Shown here: positions 34,910 through 43,005 of the stretch, piece after piece | How positions within the stretch are numbered: position 1 is the stretch's first letter | Layout: the number at the start of each line of letters is the position of its first letter | Source of the DNA: Aquabacter sediminis | Lineage (GTDB): Bacteria > Pseudomonadota > Alphaproteobacteria > Rhizobiales > Xanthobacteraceae | Length of the DNA: 64,000 bases | Direction of reading: 5' to 3' | Assembly (NCBI RefSeq): GCF_028863665.1 | Contig: NZ_JARBFX010000002.1 | Span: forward strand, 434,001-498,000 | Position numbers and translations under genes: made by a program | The notes under the pieces: generated by a model | Seen by the model: the letters and a program-made list of their open reading frames with translations, nothing else | What the model was told of the DNA's origin: nothing | Databases searched by the model: none

Positions 34910-35377
34910 ATGAGCGGTTTGGTCGCCGGCCGCCTGGCCGCCCTCGGGCTTGCCCTGCCGCCTGTGCCGCCGCCCCGCGGCGCCTTCAAGCCCTTCTCGC
35001 GGATGGGCTCCACCCTTTATCTGGCGGGACAGATCTGCGAGTGGGACGGCGAAGTCCGTCTGGCCGGGCCTATAGGCGCGATGCATGGCCTGGAGGCGGG
35101 CCAGAAGGCCGCGCAATTGTGCGCGCTCAACCTCTTGGCTTCGCTGTCCCTGGCGCTCGACGGGGATCTCGACCGGGTGGTGGCATGCCATCGCCTGGGC
35201 GGCTTTGTCTATGCCACGCCTGGCTATCCCGACGTGCCGAAGGTCATTAACGGGGCATCGGACCTCATGTTCGCCCTGTTCGGCGAAGCCGGGCGCCATG
35301 CCCGGACGGCGGTGGGTGTCGCCACCCTTCCGGCCGGAGCGAGCGTAGAGGTGGACGGCATTTTCGAGGTCGCCTGA
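34910..35377 (+). CDS. RidA family protein (long YjgF-like subgroup)
   Basis: 155 residues. It matches the longer YjgF/YER057c subgroup: SRMGSTLYLAGQI near residue 32, GQKAAQLCALNLLASL, GFVYATPGYPDVPKVINGASDL and ARTAVGVATLPAGASVEVDGIFEV at the C-terminus, including the conserved Arg that binds a substrate carboxylate in RidA. RidA proteins deaminate reactive imines or enamines such as 2-aminoacrylate. The sequence is not close to the short RutC type. ATG 34910 overlaps nothing and has GAGCG in front. Its position in the island suggests disposal of an enamine intermediate. Confidence 0.87.
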   Translation: MSGLVAGRLAALGLALPPVPPPRGAFKPFSRMGSTLYLAGQICEWDGEVRLAGPIGAMHGLEAGQKAAQLCALNLLASLSLALDGDLDRVVACHRLGGFVYATPGYPDVPKVINGASDLMFALFGEAGRHARTAVGVATLPAGASVEVDGIFEVA

Positions 35378-35446
35378 CCCCACCGCGCCATCTCTGCCGA
35401 CCCCATCCCAAGCTGGCACGATTCTGGCTTGGGATGGCGCGGAAAC

Positions 35447-35467
35447 AAGTAAGCGTCTTCTGCATAA
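35447..35467. promoter_or_regulatory. Second copy of the repeated operator-like element
   Basis: AAGTAAGC-G-TCTT-C-TGC-A-TAA matches 34820-34840 at 18 of 21 positions. It lies 25 bases before the ATG of the ABC substrate-binding gene. Both copies have an imperfect inverted symmetry (TAnGC ... GCnTA), so they look like sites for one dimeric regulator. Confidence 0.55.
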
Positions 35468-35491
35468 ACCAGAGCGAGGACCTTGACCGTC

Positions 35492-36613
35492 ATGTCCCAC
35501 GACACGCGCTTTTCCCTGACCACCCCGTCGCGCCGCACCCTGCTGAAGGCGGGCGGCGCGCTTGCCCTCGGCGCGGCCGCGGGCGTGCGCTTTCCCACCC
35601 CCGCCATCGCCCAGACCCGCGCCATCAAGCTCACCTTGCCCTGGCTTGCCAACGGCTCGACGCTGTTCACCTACGTCGCCAAGAACCAGGGCTTCTTCAA
35701 GAAGCGCGGCATCGACGTGACCATCTCCAGAGGCTTCGGCTCGGTGGCGGCCGCGCAGGCGGTGGGTGCGGGCGAGTTTGATTTCGGCTTCGTGTTCGCC
35801 GGCGGCGTGATCCTGGGCGCCGCGCGCGGCCTGCCGCTGGTCGCCATGGGGACGCTCGCCTATGACGCCACCATGGGTACGCTGGTGCGCGCCGACAGCC
35901 CCATCAAGGTGCCGAAAGACCTGGAAGGCAAGAAGATCGGCACCGTGCCAACCTCCGCCGAGGCGCCCTATTGGCCGGCCTTCGCCCGCAAGGCCGGCAT
36001 CGACACGGCCGGCATCACCATGGTGCAGATGGACAATCGCGTCCTGGAGCAGTCCGTCATCAACAACCAGGTGGATGCCATCACAGCCATCGCCACCTCC
36101 TCGGTGCCCGTGATGATGGCCCTGAAGCAGCCCTGCCGCTTCATGCTGTGGAGCAAGTCCGGCGTGTCTCTCTATGCGGGCCAGGTGGTCACGCGCGCCG
36201 AGACGCTCGCCAAGGACCGGGAGCTGTGCAAGGCGGTCACGGACGCTTTGGTGGAAGGCCTCGTCTTCGCGCTGAAGGACCCGGAGGCGGGCGTCGATAT
36301 CTTCCTGAAGGAAGTGCCGGAGATCGGGGTCGCCAAGGGCGGGCGCGAGAATGCGGTCATCGCGCAGGGCCTCATGCACTATACGGTGGTGGCGCCCGAG
36401 GCCGAGCAGCATGCCATCGGCTACACGGACATGGCCAAGGTCACCAGCATGGTGGACATGGTCATGGAATATGGCGCGCCCAAGGATGCCAAGCGCCCGG
36501 ACCCGTCCACCCTCTTCTCCAATGACTTCGTCAGCGATGTCGGCAAGCTCACGCCAGACCAGTGGGCGACGGTGAAGAAGAACGTCGCGGAATACGCGGC
36601 GATCCTGGGATGA
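35492..36613 (+). CDS. ABC transporter substrate-binding protein, NMT1/SsuA-like (Tat signal)
   Basis: About 373 residues. A twin-arginine signal (TPSRRTLLKAGGALALGAAA) ends near AIAQ. The mature part has the NMT1/THI5-like fold pattern: LPWLANGSTLFTYVAKNQGFFKKRGIDVTI and LEGKKIGTVPTSAEAPYWPAFARKAGI. Family ligands include hydroxymethylpyrimidine (ThiY), sulfonates and nitrate. ATG 35492 is preferred; a TTG at 35483 is also in frame and closer to the AGCGAGGA ribosome site. It is first of a three-gene importer. Confidence 0.9.
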   Translation: MSHDTRFSLTTPSRRTLLKAGGALALGAAAGVRFPTPAIAQTRAIKLTLPWLANGSTLFTYVAKNQGFFKKRGIDVTISRGFGSVAAAQAVGAGEFDFGFVFAGGVILGAARGLPLVAMGTLAYDATMGTLVRADSPIKVPKDLEGKKIGTVPTSAEAPYWPAFARKAGIDTAGITMVQMDNRVLEQSVINNQVDAITAIATSSVPVMMALKQPCRFMLWSKSGVSLYAGQVVTRAETLAKDRELCKAVTDALVEGLVFALKDPEAGVDIFLKEVPEIGVAKGGRENAVIAQGLMHYTVVAPEAEQHAIGYTDMAKVTSMVDMVMEYGAPKDAKRPDPSTLFSNDFVSDVGKLTPDQWATVKKNVAEYAAILG

Positions 36614-37428
36614 GCCTCGCTCTCGCCGCCCCAGCGCCGCGCGAGGAAGCGGAGGGCGCGTTCAACGCCATTACGGCGACCGGCGTGCGCAAGGTCTATT
36701 CCACGGCTTCCGGACCGGTGGAGGCCGTGGCGCAGGCGAGCTTCGAGATCGCCCGGGGGGACTTCGTGTCCATCCTCGGCCCCTCGGGCTGCGGCAAGAG
36801 CACCTTGATGCTCATGGTGGCGGGCCTGGAGCCCGCCTCCTCCGGCACCATCACGCTGGACGGCCTGCCGGTCACCGCGCCGCAGACCGAGGCGGGCATG
36901 ATGTTCCAGGATCCCACTTTGCTGCCCTGGCGCTCGGTGCTGGACAATGTGCTCTTCCCCGTCTCCATGTGCCGCCCGGTGATGCCCGACGACCTTGCGC
37001 GGGCGGAACAGCTCCTGCGCATGGTCGATTTGTGGCCGTTCCGGGACAAGCGGCCGCGGGAGTTGTCGGGAGGCATGCGACAACGCGTGGCGCTCGCCCG
37101 CGCGCTCATCAAGGATCCGCGCATCCTGTTGATGGACGAGCCCTTCTCCGCCCTCGACGCGATCACCCGCGACGAGATGGGCCTGGCCTTGGCGCGCATC
37201 TGGGACACCACGCGCAAGACCGCCATCTTCATCACCCATTCCATCCGCGAGGCCATTTTCCTCTCGGACCGGATCCTGGTGATGGGGCGCCGGCCCTCCA
37301 CCATCATCGAGGACATCCGCGTGCCCTTTCCCCGCCCCCGCTCACCGAGCGTCGAGGCGGACCCGGCCTTCAACGACCTTTATCTGCACCTGAAGGCGTC
37401 CATTCACCGCGCGCCGCCGCTCCAGTGA
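36610..37428 (+). CDS. ABC transporter ATP-binding protein, SsuB/TauB/ThiZ-like
   Basis: 272 residues. Walker A GPSGCGKST, Q-loop MMFQDPTLLPW, signature LSGGMRQRVALARAL, Walker B ILLMDEPFSALD and switch ITHSIREAIF are present. It energises the importer whose binding protein precedes it; ATG overlaps that gene's stop by four bases. The permease gene follows after 39 bases. Confidence 0.93.
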   Translation: MSLALAAPAPREEAEGAFNAITATGVRKVYSTASGPVEAVAQASFEIARGDFVSILGPSGCGKSTLMLMVAGLEPASSGTITLDGLPVTAPQTEAGMMFQDPTLLPWRSVLDNVLFPVSMCRPVMPDDLARAEQLLRMVDLWPFRDKRPRELSGGMRQRVALARALIKDPRILLMDEPFSALDAITRDEMGLALARIWDTTRKTAIFITHSIREAIFLSDRILVMGRRPSTIIEDIRVPFPRPRSPSVEADPAFNDLYLHLKASIHRAPPLQ

Positions 37429-37467
37429 CGGCGCGATCCGCACCGGCCCGAGGATGACCCCTTCTCC

Positions 37468-38304
37468 ATGACGGCGATCCATCCGATGACACAATCCCGC
37501 GCTCCGTCCGGCCCGCCCCTCCCCGGCCCCTTCGCCCGCCTGGCGTCGGGCCTCAAGACACGGACGCGCCCGCTGTTGCTGCCCTTGGCGACGGCAGCCC
37601 TCATCGTCCTTCTGTGGGAAGGGGTGGTGCGCTGGCGCAATATTCCCGACGTGCTGCTGCCGGCCCCCTCGGCGGTGGCGGTGCGGCTGTGGGAGACGCT
37701 GCCCTTCCTGCTCCAGCAGGCGGTGCCGACGACGCTGGAGACCATCGCCGGCTTTGCCATCTCCACCGTGCTCGGCGTGTCTCTCGCGGTGCTGGTCTGC
37801 GCCTCGCGCTTTGCCCGCGAGGCGCTCTATCCCAATATCGTCTTCTTCCAGCTGATCCCGAAAATCGCCCTCGCCCCGCTCTTCATTGTCTGGCTGGGCA
37901 TCGGCTCCTCCTCGCGCGTCACCTTCTCGGTGTTCATTTCCTTCTTCCCGGTGGTGGTGGCGACGCTGACGGGGCTCACATCGGTGGACCGGGACCTGCT
38001 GCGCCTGTGCAAGGCGGTGGGGGCGCGGGGCTGGAAGGTCTATACCCAGGTGCGCTTTCCCGCTGCCGTGCCGCACATCTTCTCAGGGCTCAAGATCGCC
38101 ATCACCTTCGCCATGATCGGGGTGATCGTGGGCGAGTTCATCACCGCCCAGGCCGGGCTTGGCTACATGATCCTGTTCGCGGCCTCGCAGGCGGAGATGG
38201 CGCTCATCTTTGCCTCCATCGTCCTGCTGTGCATCATCGGCCTCGCCCTCTACGCCCTGGTGGTGTTGGCGGAGGCCATCGCCCTGAAACGCTATGGAGC
38301 CTGA
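37468..38304 (+). CDS. ABC transporter permease, SsuC/ThiX-like
   Basis: 278 residues with about six membrane segments. The stretch FFQLIPKIALAPLFIVWLGIG and the EAA loop KAVGARGWKVYTQVRFPAAVPHIFSGLKIAITFAMIGVIVGEFITAQAGLGYMI are typical of the nitrate/sulfonate/pyrimidine permease family. ATG 37468 is used; ATG 37486 is an alternative. Its 3' end overlaps the following amidohydrolase gene by 11 bases if that starts at 38294. Confidence 0.92.
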   Translation: MTAIHPMTQSRAPSGPPLPGPFARLASGLKTRTRPLLLPLATAALIVLLWEGVVRWRNIPDVLLPAPSAVAVRLWETLPFLLQQAVPTTLETIAGFAISTVLGVSLAVLVCASRFAREALYPNIVFFQLIPKIALAPLFIVWLGIGSSSRVTFSVFISFFPVVVATLTGLTSVDRDLLRLCKAVGARGWKVYTQVRFPAAVPHIFSGLKIAITFAMIGVIVGEFITAQAGLGYMILFAASQAEMALIFASIVLLCIIGLALYALVVLAEAIALKRYGA

Positions 38305-39034
38305 ACGCGTGACCAGCCCCGCCATTTCAACCGCGCCCGGCGCCGATCTCGTCATCCCCGCGCGTCCCGAGCCCATCGCCATCGCGCCCGCTACCACCGC
38401 CCTGGTGGTGGTGGACATGCAGAACGCCTATCTCTCCAAAGGCGGCTATCTGGACCGGGTGGGCTTTGATGTCTCCACTAGCCCGCCGGTGATCGCAGCC
38501 GCCGCCCGCGTGCTCGCGGCGGCGCGTCAGGCGGCGCTGTTCGTCGCCCATCTGCAGAACGGCTTCTCGGAAGATCTGAAGGAAGCCGGCGGGCCGACCT
38601 CTCCGGTCTGGCACAAGTCCAACGCCCTCAAATATATGCGCGCCCACCCGGAGGCGCGGGGCAGCCTCATCACCCACGGCACCTGGGACCATGAGATCGT
38701 CGAGGAGCTGAAGCCCCTGCCCGGCGAGGCGGTCGTGCCGAAGGCGCGCTATAGCGGCTTTGCCGCCACCAATCTGGAACAGCTGCTGCGCGCCCGCGGC
38801 ATCACCACGCTCATCCTGGTGGGCGTGAACACCAATGTGTGCGTGGAATCGACCCTGCGGGATGCCTACCATCGGGAATTCTTCGGCCTCATGGTGCCTG
38901 ACGCCACCTTGCAGGCCGGCCCCCAGCACATTTTTGACGCCAGCGTCTTCAATGTGGAACGTTTCCTGGGCTGGACCGCTCCGGCCGAGGCCGTGGTCTC
39001 CGCCCTCGCCACCGCCGCCCGGCACGCCGCCTGA
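38294..39034 (+). CDS. RutB-like isochorismatase-family amidohydrolase
   Basis: 246 residues. E. coli RutB hydrolyses ureidoacrylate or its peroxy form in uracil degradation. The RutB pattern is strong: VVDMQNAYLSKGGYLDRVGFDVST, QNGFSEDLKEAGGP, HKSNALK, and TNVCVESTLRDA. The catalytic triad is D41, K150 and C183, with the same spacing (109 and 33 residues) as in E. coli RutB. NicF-type maleamate amidohydrolases are in the same superfamily but match less well. GTG 38309, with GGAG nine bases in front, is an alternative start. It is followed by a RutD-like gene, as in rut operons, but no rutA is in the window. Confidence 0.87.
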   Translation: MEPERVTSPAISTAPGADLVIPARPEPIAIAPATTALVVVDMQNAYLSKGGYLDRVGFDVSTSPPVIAAAARVLAAARQAALFVAHLQNGFSEDLKEAGGPTSPVWHKSNALKYMRAHPEARGSLITHGTWDHEIVEELKPLPGEAVVPKARYSGFAATNLEQLLRARGITTLILVGVNTNVCVESTLRDAYHREFFGLMVPDATLQAGPQHIFDASVFNVERFLGWTAPAEAVVSALATAARHAA

Positions 39035-39041
39035 GGTCCCC

Positions 39042-39827
39042 ATGCTGACACTGGAACGCCCCGACGGCACGCTGGTCTATGAGGTGGCCGGCAGTGGCCC
39101 TCCCCTCTTCCTGGTGACGGGCCTCGGCGGCTCGCGCCATTACTGGTCCAACCTCCTGCCGACGCTCACGGCGCGCTTCACGGTGGTCACCCACGACCAT
39201 ATGGGCACGGGGGACACCCTGAGCCGCCGCAGCCATCACACCGTGGAGGCGCTCGCCGCCGACGTGGTGGCGCTCATGGACCATCTGGGTCTGGCGAAGG
39301 CCCATCTGGTCGGCCATTCCACGGGGGCTGCGGTGGGGCAGATCATCGGGGCAGAGGCGCCGCTGCGGCTCGGCGCGCTGGTGCTCTATGCGGGCTGGGC
39401 CGGCCCGGATCCCCATTTCGACCTGTGCTTCAAGGTGCGCAAGGCGTTGCTGCTGGCAGCCGGGCCTGACGCCTATCACCGCGCCACCCCGCTCTTCCTC
39501 TATCCGCCCAGCTGGATCGGCGCCGACCAAGGACGGCTCGACGCCCTGATCGCCGGCATGATCGCCACGAGCCCGCCGGCCGAGACCATGGCCGCGCGGG
39601 TGGACATGCTGCTCGCCTTCGACCGCCGCCGGCATCTGGGGCGGATCAAGGCGCGAACGCTGGTGCTGTGCGCCGACGACGACCAGCTGACACCTCTGCA
39701 CCTGTCGCAGGAGATGGCCGACGCGATTCCCGGTGCCCGTCTCGCCCGCCTGCCCTGGGGGGCGCATTGCGCCTCGCAGACCGCGCCCGACGCCTTTCTG
39801 GAGGCCCTCCTGCCCGCCTTGGCGTGA
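39042..39827 (+). CDS. RutD-like alpha/beta hydrolase
   Basis: 261 residues. The oxyanion region LVTGLGGSRHYW, nucleophile GHSTG (S93) and late His in PWGAHCASQT give a full hydrolase triad. The middle stretch FKVRKALLLAAGPDAYHRATPLFLYPPSWI is very like E. coli RutD, which acts after RutB/RutC on the malonic semialdehyde precursor of uracil degradation. NicD (N-formylmaleamate deformylase) is another relative. Seven bases separate it from the RutB-like gene, so they are co-transcribed. It converges on the MFS gene five bases away. Confidence 0.85.
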   Translation: MLTLERPDGTLVYEVAGSGPPLFLVTGLGGSRHYWSNLLPTLTARFTVVTHDHMGTGDTLSRRSHHTVEALAADVVALMDHLGLAKAHLVGHSTGAAVGQIIGAEAPLRLGALVLYAGWAGPDPHFDLCFKVRKALLLAAGPDAYHRATPLFLYPPSWIGADQGRLDALIAGMIATSPPAETMAARVDMLLAFDRRRHLGRIKARTLVLCADDDQLTPLHLSQEMADAIPGARLARLPWGAHCASQTAPDAFLEALLPALA

Positions 39828-39832
39828 GACTT

Positions 39833-41155
39833 TCAGGACGCGCGCCGGGTCCCGATCAGCCGCTTCAGCAGGAGGGTTAGAAGCCCGGCCACACACACCA
39901 CCAGGGCCAGCACCTCGAAGCCGGCGGTGAAGCGGCCTGTATGCTCCTTGATGAAGCCCACCAGATAGGGGCCAAAGAAGCCGCCCAGGTTGCCGATGGA
40001 ATTGATAAGCGCGATGCCCGCCGCTGCGGCCGTGCCGCGCAGGAAGAGCGGCGGCACGGACCAGAAGGGACCGAGCGCGCCATAAAGGCCCACGGACGCC
40101 GCCGTGACCGCCAGGATGGCCAGGATGTGGGAGGAGGTGTGGACGCTCGCCACCAAGCCGATGGCGCCGAGAAAGGCCGCCCCGGCCACATGCAGGATGC
40201 GCTCGCGCGAGTGATCGGAATGCCGGCCCCAGACGAGCATCCCCACCGCGCTCAAGGCATAGGGCAGGATCAGGATGAAGCCCACCTCGCGCGTGGAATA
40301 GCCAAGCGCATGAATGATCTGGGGCAGCCACAGGCCGATGCCGTAAATGCCCACCACAATGCCGAGATAGATGACGCCCAGCAGCAGCACCCGGTGGTCC
40401 CGCAGGGCAGGCCACAAGGCATGGTGGGTGGCGGCATCCTCTCCGGCATGGTCGGCCGCGAGGCGCGCCACGATGGCGGCCTTCTCCTGCGGGTCCAGCC
40501 AGTGGGCATCCTGCGGGCCGTCCGGCAGGAAGAACAGCACCATCACGCCCAGGATGCAGGCGGGCACGCCTTCGATGATGAAGAGCCATTGCCAGCCGGC
40601 AAGTCCGAGGAAGCCATGCGTCTCCAGGATCGCAGCCGAAAGGGGGGCTCCCACGGCGCTGGCGATCGGAACTGCCGCCATGAAGAGCGCGATGTAGCGG
40701 GCGCGCATGGCGAGGGGAAACCAATAGCCGAGATAAAGGATCATGCCCGGCAGGAAGCCCGCCTCCGCCGCCCCTAGGAGAAAGCGCAGTATGTAGAAGG
40801 AGGTGGTGTCCGACACCCAGGCCGTCGCCGCCGAGATCAGGCCCCAGGTGACCATGATGCGGCAGATCCAGAGCCGCGCCCCCACCCGCTCCAGCACCAG
40901 GTTGCTCGGCACCTCGAACAGGAAATAGCCGATGAAGAGAATGCCGGCGCCCCAACCATAGATTTCTGGGGTGAAGCCCAGATCGGCATTCATGGTGAGG
41001 GCCGCGAAGCCCACATTCACCCGGTCCAGGAAGCTGACCAGGTAAAGCAGCATCATGAAGGGAATCAGCCGGCGCACAGCCTTGGCGAATGCCCGTGTTT
41101 CAACGTCGCTCGCGCCGGAAATTGCCTGATGCACGATCGCCCCCACCCTTTGCAC
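39833..41155 (-). CDS. MFS transporter, anion:cation symporter (ACS) family
   Basis: 440 residues with 12 predicted membrane segments. The N-terminal signature is that of ACS proteins (LIPFMMLLYLVSFLDRVNVGFAALTMN), with GWGAGILFIGYFLFEVPSNLVLERVGAR and RFLLGAAEAGFLPGMILYLGYWF. Relatives carry aromatic acids, tartrate, phthalate or nicotinate (NicT). The start is GTG 41155, with other in-frame GTGs close by. It is divergent from the flavoprotein at 41343 and probably imports a substrate or intermediate of the same pathway. Confidence 0.92.
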   Translation of the reverse strand: MQRVGAIVHQAISGASDVETRAFAKAVRRLIPFMMLLYLVSFLDRVNVGFAALTMNADLGFTPEIYGWGAGILFIGYFLFEVPSNLVLERVGARLWICRIMVTWGLISAATAWVSDTTSFYILRFLLGAAEAGFLPGMILYLGYWFPLAMRARYIALFMAAVPIASAVGAPLSAAILETHGFLGLAGWQWLFIIEGVPACILGVMVLFFLPDGPQDAHWLDPQEKAAIVARLAADHAGEDAATHHALWPALRDHRVLLLGVIYLGIVVGIYGIGLWLPQIIHALGYSTREVGFILILPYALSAVGMLVWGRHSDHSRERILHVAGAAFLGAIGLVASVHTSSHILAILAVTAASVGLYGALGPFWSVPPLFLRGTAAAAGIALINSIGNLGGFFGPYLVGFIKEHTGRFTAGFEVLALVVCVAGLLTLLLKRLIGTRRAS

Positions 41156-41254
41156 GTCCCATGGCGCTTGTGGAGCGCCGAAGCGGCGGCGTCAACGACG
41201 GGGAGTGTCAGACCTGCATCGCTTGTCGCCTGCGGGCGAACCCCAGGCACTGGG

Positions 41255-41272
41255 TTGTGGTGCAACGCACAA
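41255..41272. promoter_or_regulatory. Inverted repeat between MFS and flavoprotein genes
   Basis: TTGTG (41255-41259) and CACAA (41268-41272) flank an 8-base spacer containing TGCAACG. It lies midway in the 187-base divergent region 41156-41342 and is a weak operator candidate. Confidence 0.3.
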
Positions 41273-41342
41273 AGTGTGTTGATGAATCCGTCCAGACGCG
41301 CCCTTATGGGTCCCCGCCTTGAGCCGCCTTCCGAGTTGCCCC

Positions 41343-42794
41343 ATGCCCCCCTTCGAAGCCCCCCTCCCGCTCCCCCACGCGCAGCAGGCGCTCGACGCGC
41401 TGGCCGAGGCCGCAGCCCGAGATGTGGCGCTCCTCGGTGATGACGCGCCGGGCTGGGTGCCGGAACGGCCCGAGTTTGATCACGACGTGCTGATTGTCGG
41501 CGGCGGGCAGACCGGATGCGCGGTGGCCTTTGCTCTGCGCCGCGCCGGTGTCACGCGGACCAGCGTGATCGATGCGGCGCCCGCCGGCCGGGAAGGCGTG
41601 TGGCGCAATACTGCCCGCATGCGCACCCTGCGCTCCGCCAAGACGCTGCCGGGACCCGAGGTGGGTATCCCCTCCTTGAGCTTCCGCGCCTGGTATGAGG
41701 CCAAGTTCGGTGCGCCCGCTTATGAGGCGCTCGTGCGGTGCGGGCGGGAGGACTGGGCGGACTATGTGGAATGGTTCCGCAAGGCGGTGCAGGTCCCCGT
41801 GCGCAACGCGGTGCGCCTCCGTCGCATCGAACCCTTGGCGGAAGGGTTTCGGGTGCACCTGTCCGACCATGGGGTCGAGACCACGGAAACAGTGCGAAAA
41901 GTCTTGCTGGCCACAGGCATGGCGGGCGGCGGACGGCCCCACATGCCGGCGCTTCTCACGGCCTTGCCCCCGCATTTGCGCCTGCATTCGGAGCAGGAGA
42001 TCGATTTCGACGCCTTGCGCGGCAAACGCATCGGCATATTGGGCGCGGCGTCCGCGGCCTTCGACGCGGCGGCGACGGCGGTGGAGCGGGGAGCGGAGAG
42101 CGCCGACCTCTTCTGCCGCAGCCCGGACCTCAACCGCGTCAACACACTGAAGGCCATGTCCTATGCAGGCGTGCTGGACAATTTCCACGATTTGCCGGAC
42201 GCGAGCCGCTGGGAGCTGATGTCCTTCTATCGTAGCCGAGCGGTGGGGCCGATCGCGGATACCGTGCGGCGCGCCACGGAACTGGCGGCCTTCCGCCTGC
42301 ACCTGGGCGAAGGCTGGACGGGCGCGCGCGCCGATGGCGCGGGGGTGGAGATCGTCACGCCGAAGGCGACATATCATTTCGACGTGGTCATTGCCGGCAC
42401 GGGCTACGATGTGGACCTCTCCACCCGTCCCGAGCTCGACGGTATTGCGGAGCATGTCGCCCTCTGGCGGGACCGCTACAGCCCCCCTTCCGGCCTTGAA
42501 AGCGCATCCCTCGGTCTCAGCCCCTATCTCGACGGCGGCTTCGCCTTCCAGGAGAAGGAGCCGGGGCAGGCGCCTTATCTGAGGGACATCCACCTCTACA
42601 ACATGGCCGCCACCACCAGCCACGCCCGCGGCGCCGGCGACATCGGCAGTCTGAAGCACGGCGTTCCCCGCCTCGTCCGCGCCATCAGCCGGGACCTGTT
42701 CCTGGCCGACGCGGCGCACCATGTGACGCGGCTGAAATCCTTCGACGAGCCGGACCTCACCGGCGAGGAATATGCCCGACCCGATGCGCCATAG
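41343..42794 (+). CDS. FAD/NAD(P)-binding flavoprotein monooxygenase-like protein
   Basis: About 483 residues. The dinucleotide-binding motif VLIVGGGQTGCAVAFAL is near residue 49, a second Rossmann motif GILGAASAAFDAA near 230, and VIAGTGYDVDL near 350 has the ATG-like motif of class B flavoprotein monooxygenases and reductases. This fits oxygen insertion into a ring or carbonyl compound using NADPH. It is not close to single-domain NicC/PHBH hydroxylases. ATG 41343 is taken; TTG 41319 is also in frame. It lies at the end of the catabolic island, divergent from the MFS gene. Confidence 0.78.
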   Translation: MPPFEAPLPLPHAQQALDALAEAAARDVALLGDDAPGWVPERPEFDHDVLIVGGGQTGCAVAFALRRAGVTRTSVIDAAPAGREGVWRNTARMRTLRSAKTLPGPEVGIPSLSFRAWYEAKFGAPAYEALVRCGREDWADYVEWFRKAVQVPVRNAVRLRRIEPLAEGFRVHLSDHGVETTETVRKVLLATGMAGGGRPHMPALLTALPPHLRLHSEQEIDFDALRGKRIGILGAASAAFDAAATAVERGAESADLFCRSPDLNRVNTLKAMSYAGVLDNFHDLPDASRWELMSFYRSRAVGPIADTVRRATELAAFRLHLGEGWTGARADGAGVEIVTPKATYHFDVVIAGTGYDVDLSTRPELDGIAEHVALWRDRYSPPSGLESASLGLSPYLDGGFAFQEKEPGQAPYLRDIHLYNMAATTSHARGAGDIGSLKHGVPRLVRAISRDLFLADAAHHVTRLKSFDEPDLTGEEYARPDAP

Positions 42795-42848
42795 GCCTCC
42801 GGGCGACGGAACCTGGGACATCCGTGGCGGTGGGCAAAGGCGTGTTTT

Positions 42849-42878
42849 TTGTTGGCGGTGCGCCCGCGACCCTATATT
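42849..42878 (+). promoter_or_regulatory. Candidate promoter of tRNA-Leu
   Basis: TTGTTG (42849-42854) and TATATT (42873-42878) are spaced by 18 bases and end 12 bases before the mature tRNA 5' end, which fits a sigma-70-type promoter for a stable RNA. Confidence 0.5.
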
Positions 42879-42890
42879 GAAGGCAGCGAT

Positions 42891-42977
42891 GCGGGCGTGG
42901 CGGAACTGGTAGACGCAGCGGACTCAAAATCCGCCGTCCTCACGGATATGTCGGTTCGAGTCCGACCGCCCGCACCA
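42891..42977 (+). tRNA. tRNA-Leu (anticodon CAA)
   Basis: The acceptor stem GCGGGCG (42891-42897) pairs with CGCCCGC (42967-42973), followed by encoded ACCA. The anticodon stem GCGGA/TCCGC holds loop CTCAAAA, giving anticodon CAA. A long variable arm (CGTCCTCACGG region) and a T-arm with GGTTCGAGTCC are present, as expected for a class II leucine tRNA reading UUG codons. Confidence 0.96.
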
Positions 42978-43005
42978 CTCCCCTCCCTGATCCGATACAC
43001 GCGTC

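Noticed and set aside
34910-35377. RidA-family gene as rutC
   Set aside because: It belongs to the longer YjgF-like subgroup and lacks the short RutC pattern; only a general RidA call is made.
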